Source: Aegilops tauschii subsp. strangulata (taxonomy: Eukaryota; Streptophyta; Magnoliopsida; Poales; Poaceae). Taken from it: a DNA stretch of 64,000 nt. Shown here in pieces: positions 62,864 to 64,000 of the stretch; positions within the stretch are counted from its first letter, which is position 1, and the number at the start of each line of letters is the position of its first letter. A program made the translations under genes and the position numbers. The stretch is from assembly GCF_002575655.3 (NCBI RefSeq), contig NC_053040.3, positions 149,545,148-149,609,147 of the forward strand, given 5' to 3'. The notes under the pieces are model-generated. The model was not told the DNA's origin and did not search any database. It saw only the letters and a program-made list of their open reading frames with translations.

Positions 62864-64000
62864 TCGACTACCAAGCTAGGCCAAAAGCCTAAGCTTGGGG
62901 GAGTATGTGTTCTCACCGACATTATATTCATGTCCACTCATTTTCATTTGTCGGTGTTCACACTTTTTCATTGTATCATCCATGCTTAGATTTATTTTTC
63001 TTGCTTTCTTTTTGTGTGTTTGAAAAACCTCAGAAAAACCAAAAAAATTAGTTGTAGTAGTTTACTTTCTATGCATGCTTAGTAGTAGCACTAAAAAGAA
63101 AACCCAAAAAGATTTCCTTGTTCTTCTTTTGCTTGTTGGGAGCTTTCCTGTGTAAATAGTCTTTCTCGTTCTTGCTTTTCCCTTTTATTTGCTTGTTCAA
63201 GAAAACCAAAAACTCCAAAAATATTTCAGTGCGTTTCTCCGAATTTCTTTTCTTTTTATTCGAGTATTACAGAGGAGAAGACCACGATGAAAATGTTGAG
63301 TGGCTCTCATATGAAAAAATGTTAATCTAATAAAGAGCTCGTTTTACCTTGTCTCCTCCCATTGAATAAAATGTTTGCAGATTCCAGCTTAGTCCACGGC
63401 ACTCTTGCACTATTATTATTTTCATATCGTTCGGTCGTGCAAGTGAAAGGCAATAATGACGACATTCAATGAACTGGCCGTGGCAGAGAGAAACGGGTAT
63501 GAACTCGACTTGTTCTATTTGTGTAAATATGTTTAACCTAGTATCCATGATTCAGGCCATTATGATTAAACATGTTTGCAATGACAATTAGAGATTATAG
63601 TTTCTCATGCCATGCATAAATAGCTAGGACTGGATAATGATTTATCTTGGATATCAACATTGCATTAAAATGATTGTGATGTAGTATGAGGATATGGTAT
63701 CCTCCTCTGAATGTTTGAGTGGCTTGACTTGGCACATGTTCATGCATGTAGTTGAATCAAAACCAACATAGCCTCTATGATATTTATGTTCATGGTGTCC
63801 ATATCCTACTCATGATACTGTCCAATGTTACTTATGCATAATGCATGTTTATGACCGTTGTTGCTCTCTAGCTGGCCGCATCTCAATCTATTTGCTAGCC
63901 TTCGCCTGTACTAAGTGGGAATTCTGCTTGTACATCAAAAACCTTGAACCCAAAGTTATTCCAGGTGGGTCCACCATACCTACCTATATGCGGTATTACC
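62864..64000 (+). other. 3' spacer of the Athila-type element
   Basis: Non-coding, AT-rich. A purine block AAGCTTGGGGGAG lies at 62891-62903, about 30 bp after the stop codon. No LTR start (TGATAC) follows within the window. I see no gene. Confidence 0.65.

Larger units (their letters stand above)
56787..64000 (+). mobile_element. Athila-type gypsy element, 5' LTR and interior, runs off the window
   Basis: The LTR starts TGATACATCTCC at 56787 and ends ...TGGGTTATCA at 58204, with a primer-binding site at 58216. Gag-protease (58282-61062) is followed by a non-coding segment with an LTR-like block and by an ATHILA ORF-1-like gene (61851-62863). No reverse transcriptase, RNase H or integrase lies between them. 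AAGCTTGGGGGAG at 62891 is a polypurine-like block, but no 3' LTR follows by 64000. It is therefore a pol-less, probably non-autonomous element. Confidence 0.88.

Noticed and set aside
1..64000. tRNA, rRNA or other conserved RNA genes
   Set aside because: No cloverleaf with A and B boxes and no rRNA-like sequence was recognised by eye; primer-binding sites are only short tRNA complements.

Overview
This 64 kb window looks like intergenic DNA from a large grass genome, most likely a Triticeae species (wheat, Aegilops or a relative). I see no ordinary single-copy host gene outside mobile DNA. Almost everything is nested LTR retrotransposons (Athila-type and Tat-type Ty3/gypsy; BARE/WIS/Angela-type Ty1/copia) and CACTA DNA transposons. 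The family names are from memory of Triticeae repeats and were not checked by a search. Boundaries and target-site duplications (TSDs) were read directly.

Layout, left to right. 1-3974 is the left part of a broken Tat-type gypsy element (gag, protease, reverse transcriptase). It is cut by an Athila-type gypsy element (Sabrina/WHAM-like, plus strand) that begins at 3975. The LTR of that element is split into three pieces (3975-4588, 15397-16437, 25543-25637) by two later insertions. The first is a non-autonomous CACTA element (4589-15396, TSD CAC) carrying a B3-like gene fragment, a 166-residue unknown gene, a 500-bp tandem array and an F-box/FBD gene. The second is a minus-strand Athila-type element (16438-25542, TSD TCATC), whose own 3' LTR holds a solo copia LTR (17884-19663, TSD CAATT). 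The outer element then continues with its short gene (25762-26489) and a 3' spacer that holds a Mutator-like MITE (27298-27859, 9-bp TSD), and it stops at 30237.

30238-54096 lies between two related LTRs of a second Tat-type gypsy family. Inside it sits a copia element (31469-48095, TSD ACCAC/ACCGC), and inside that a CACTA element with a decayed TNP2-type transposase gene (33557-41615, TSD AAC). Downstream of the gypsy pol remnant there is an antisense gene with its own TATA box and a B3-like DNA-binding domain (51943-52980). The two outer gypsy LTRs have unrelated flanks and differ by indels, so this block is probably a recombination product.

54097-56786 is a minus-strand copia fragment with gag, integrase and reverse transcriptase. 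It is cut at 56787 by another Athila-type element (LTR 56787-58204, gag-protease 58282-61062, ATHILA ORF-1-like gene 61851-62863) that runs off the window. This element has no pol in the window.

How the parts work together: nearly all coding regions carry stops or frameshifts, so the locus is mostly a record of insertion and decay. The parts most worth study are host-type gene sequences carried by transposons (two B3-like sequences in unrelated elements, and an F-box/FBD gene), a hairpin in the leader intron of the CACTA transposase gene, and the antisense promoter inside a retrotransposon.
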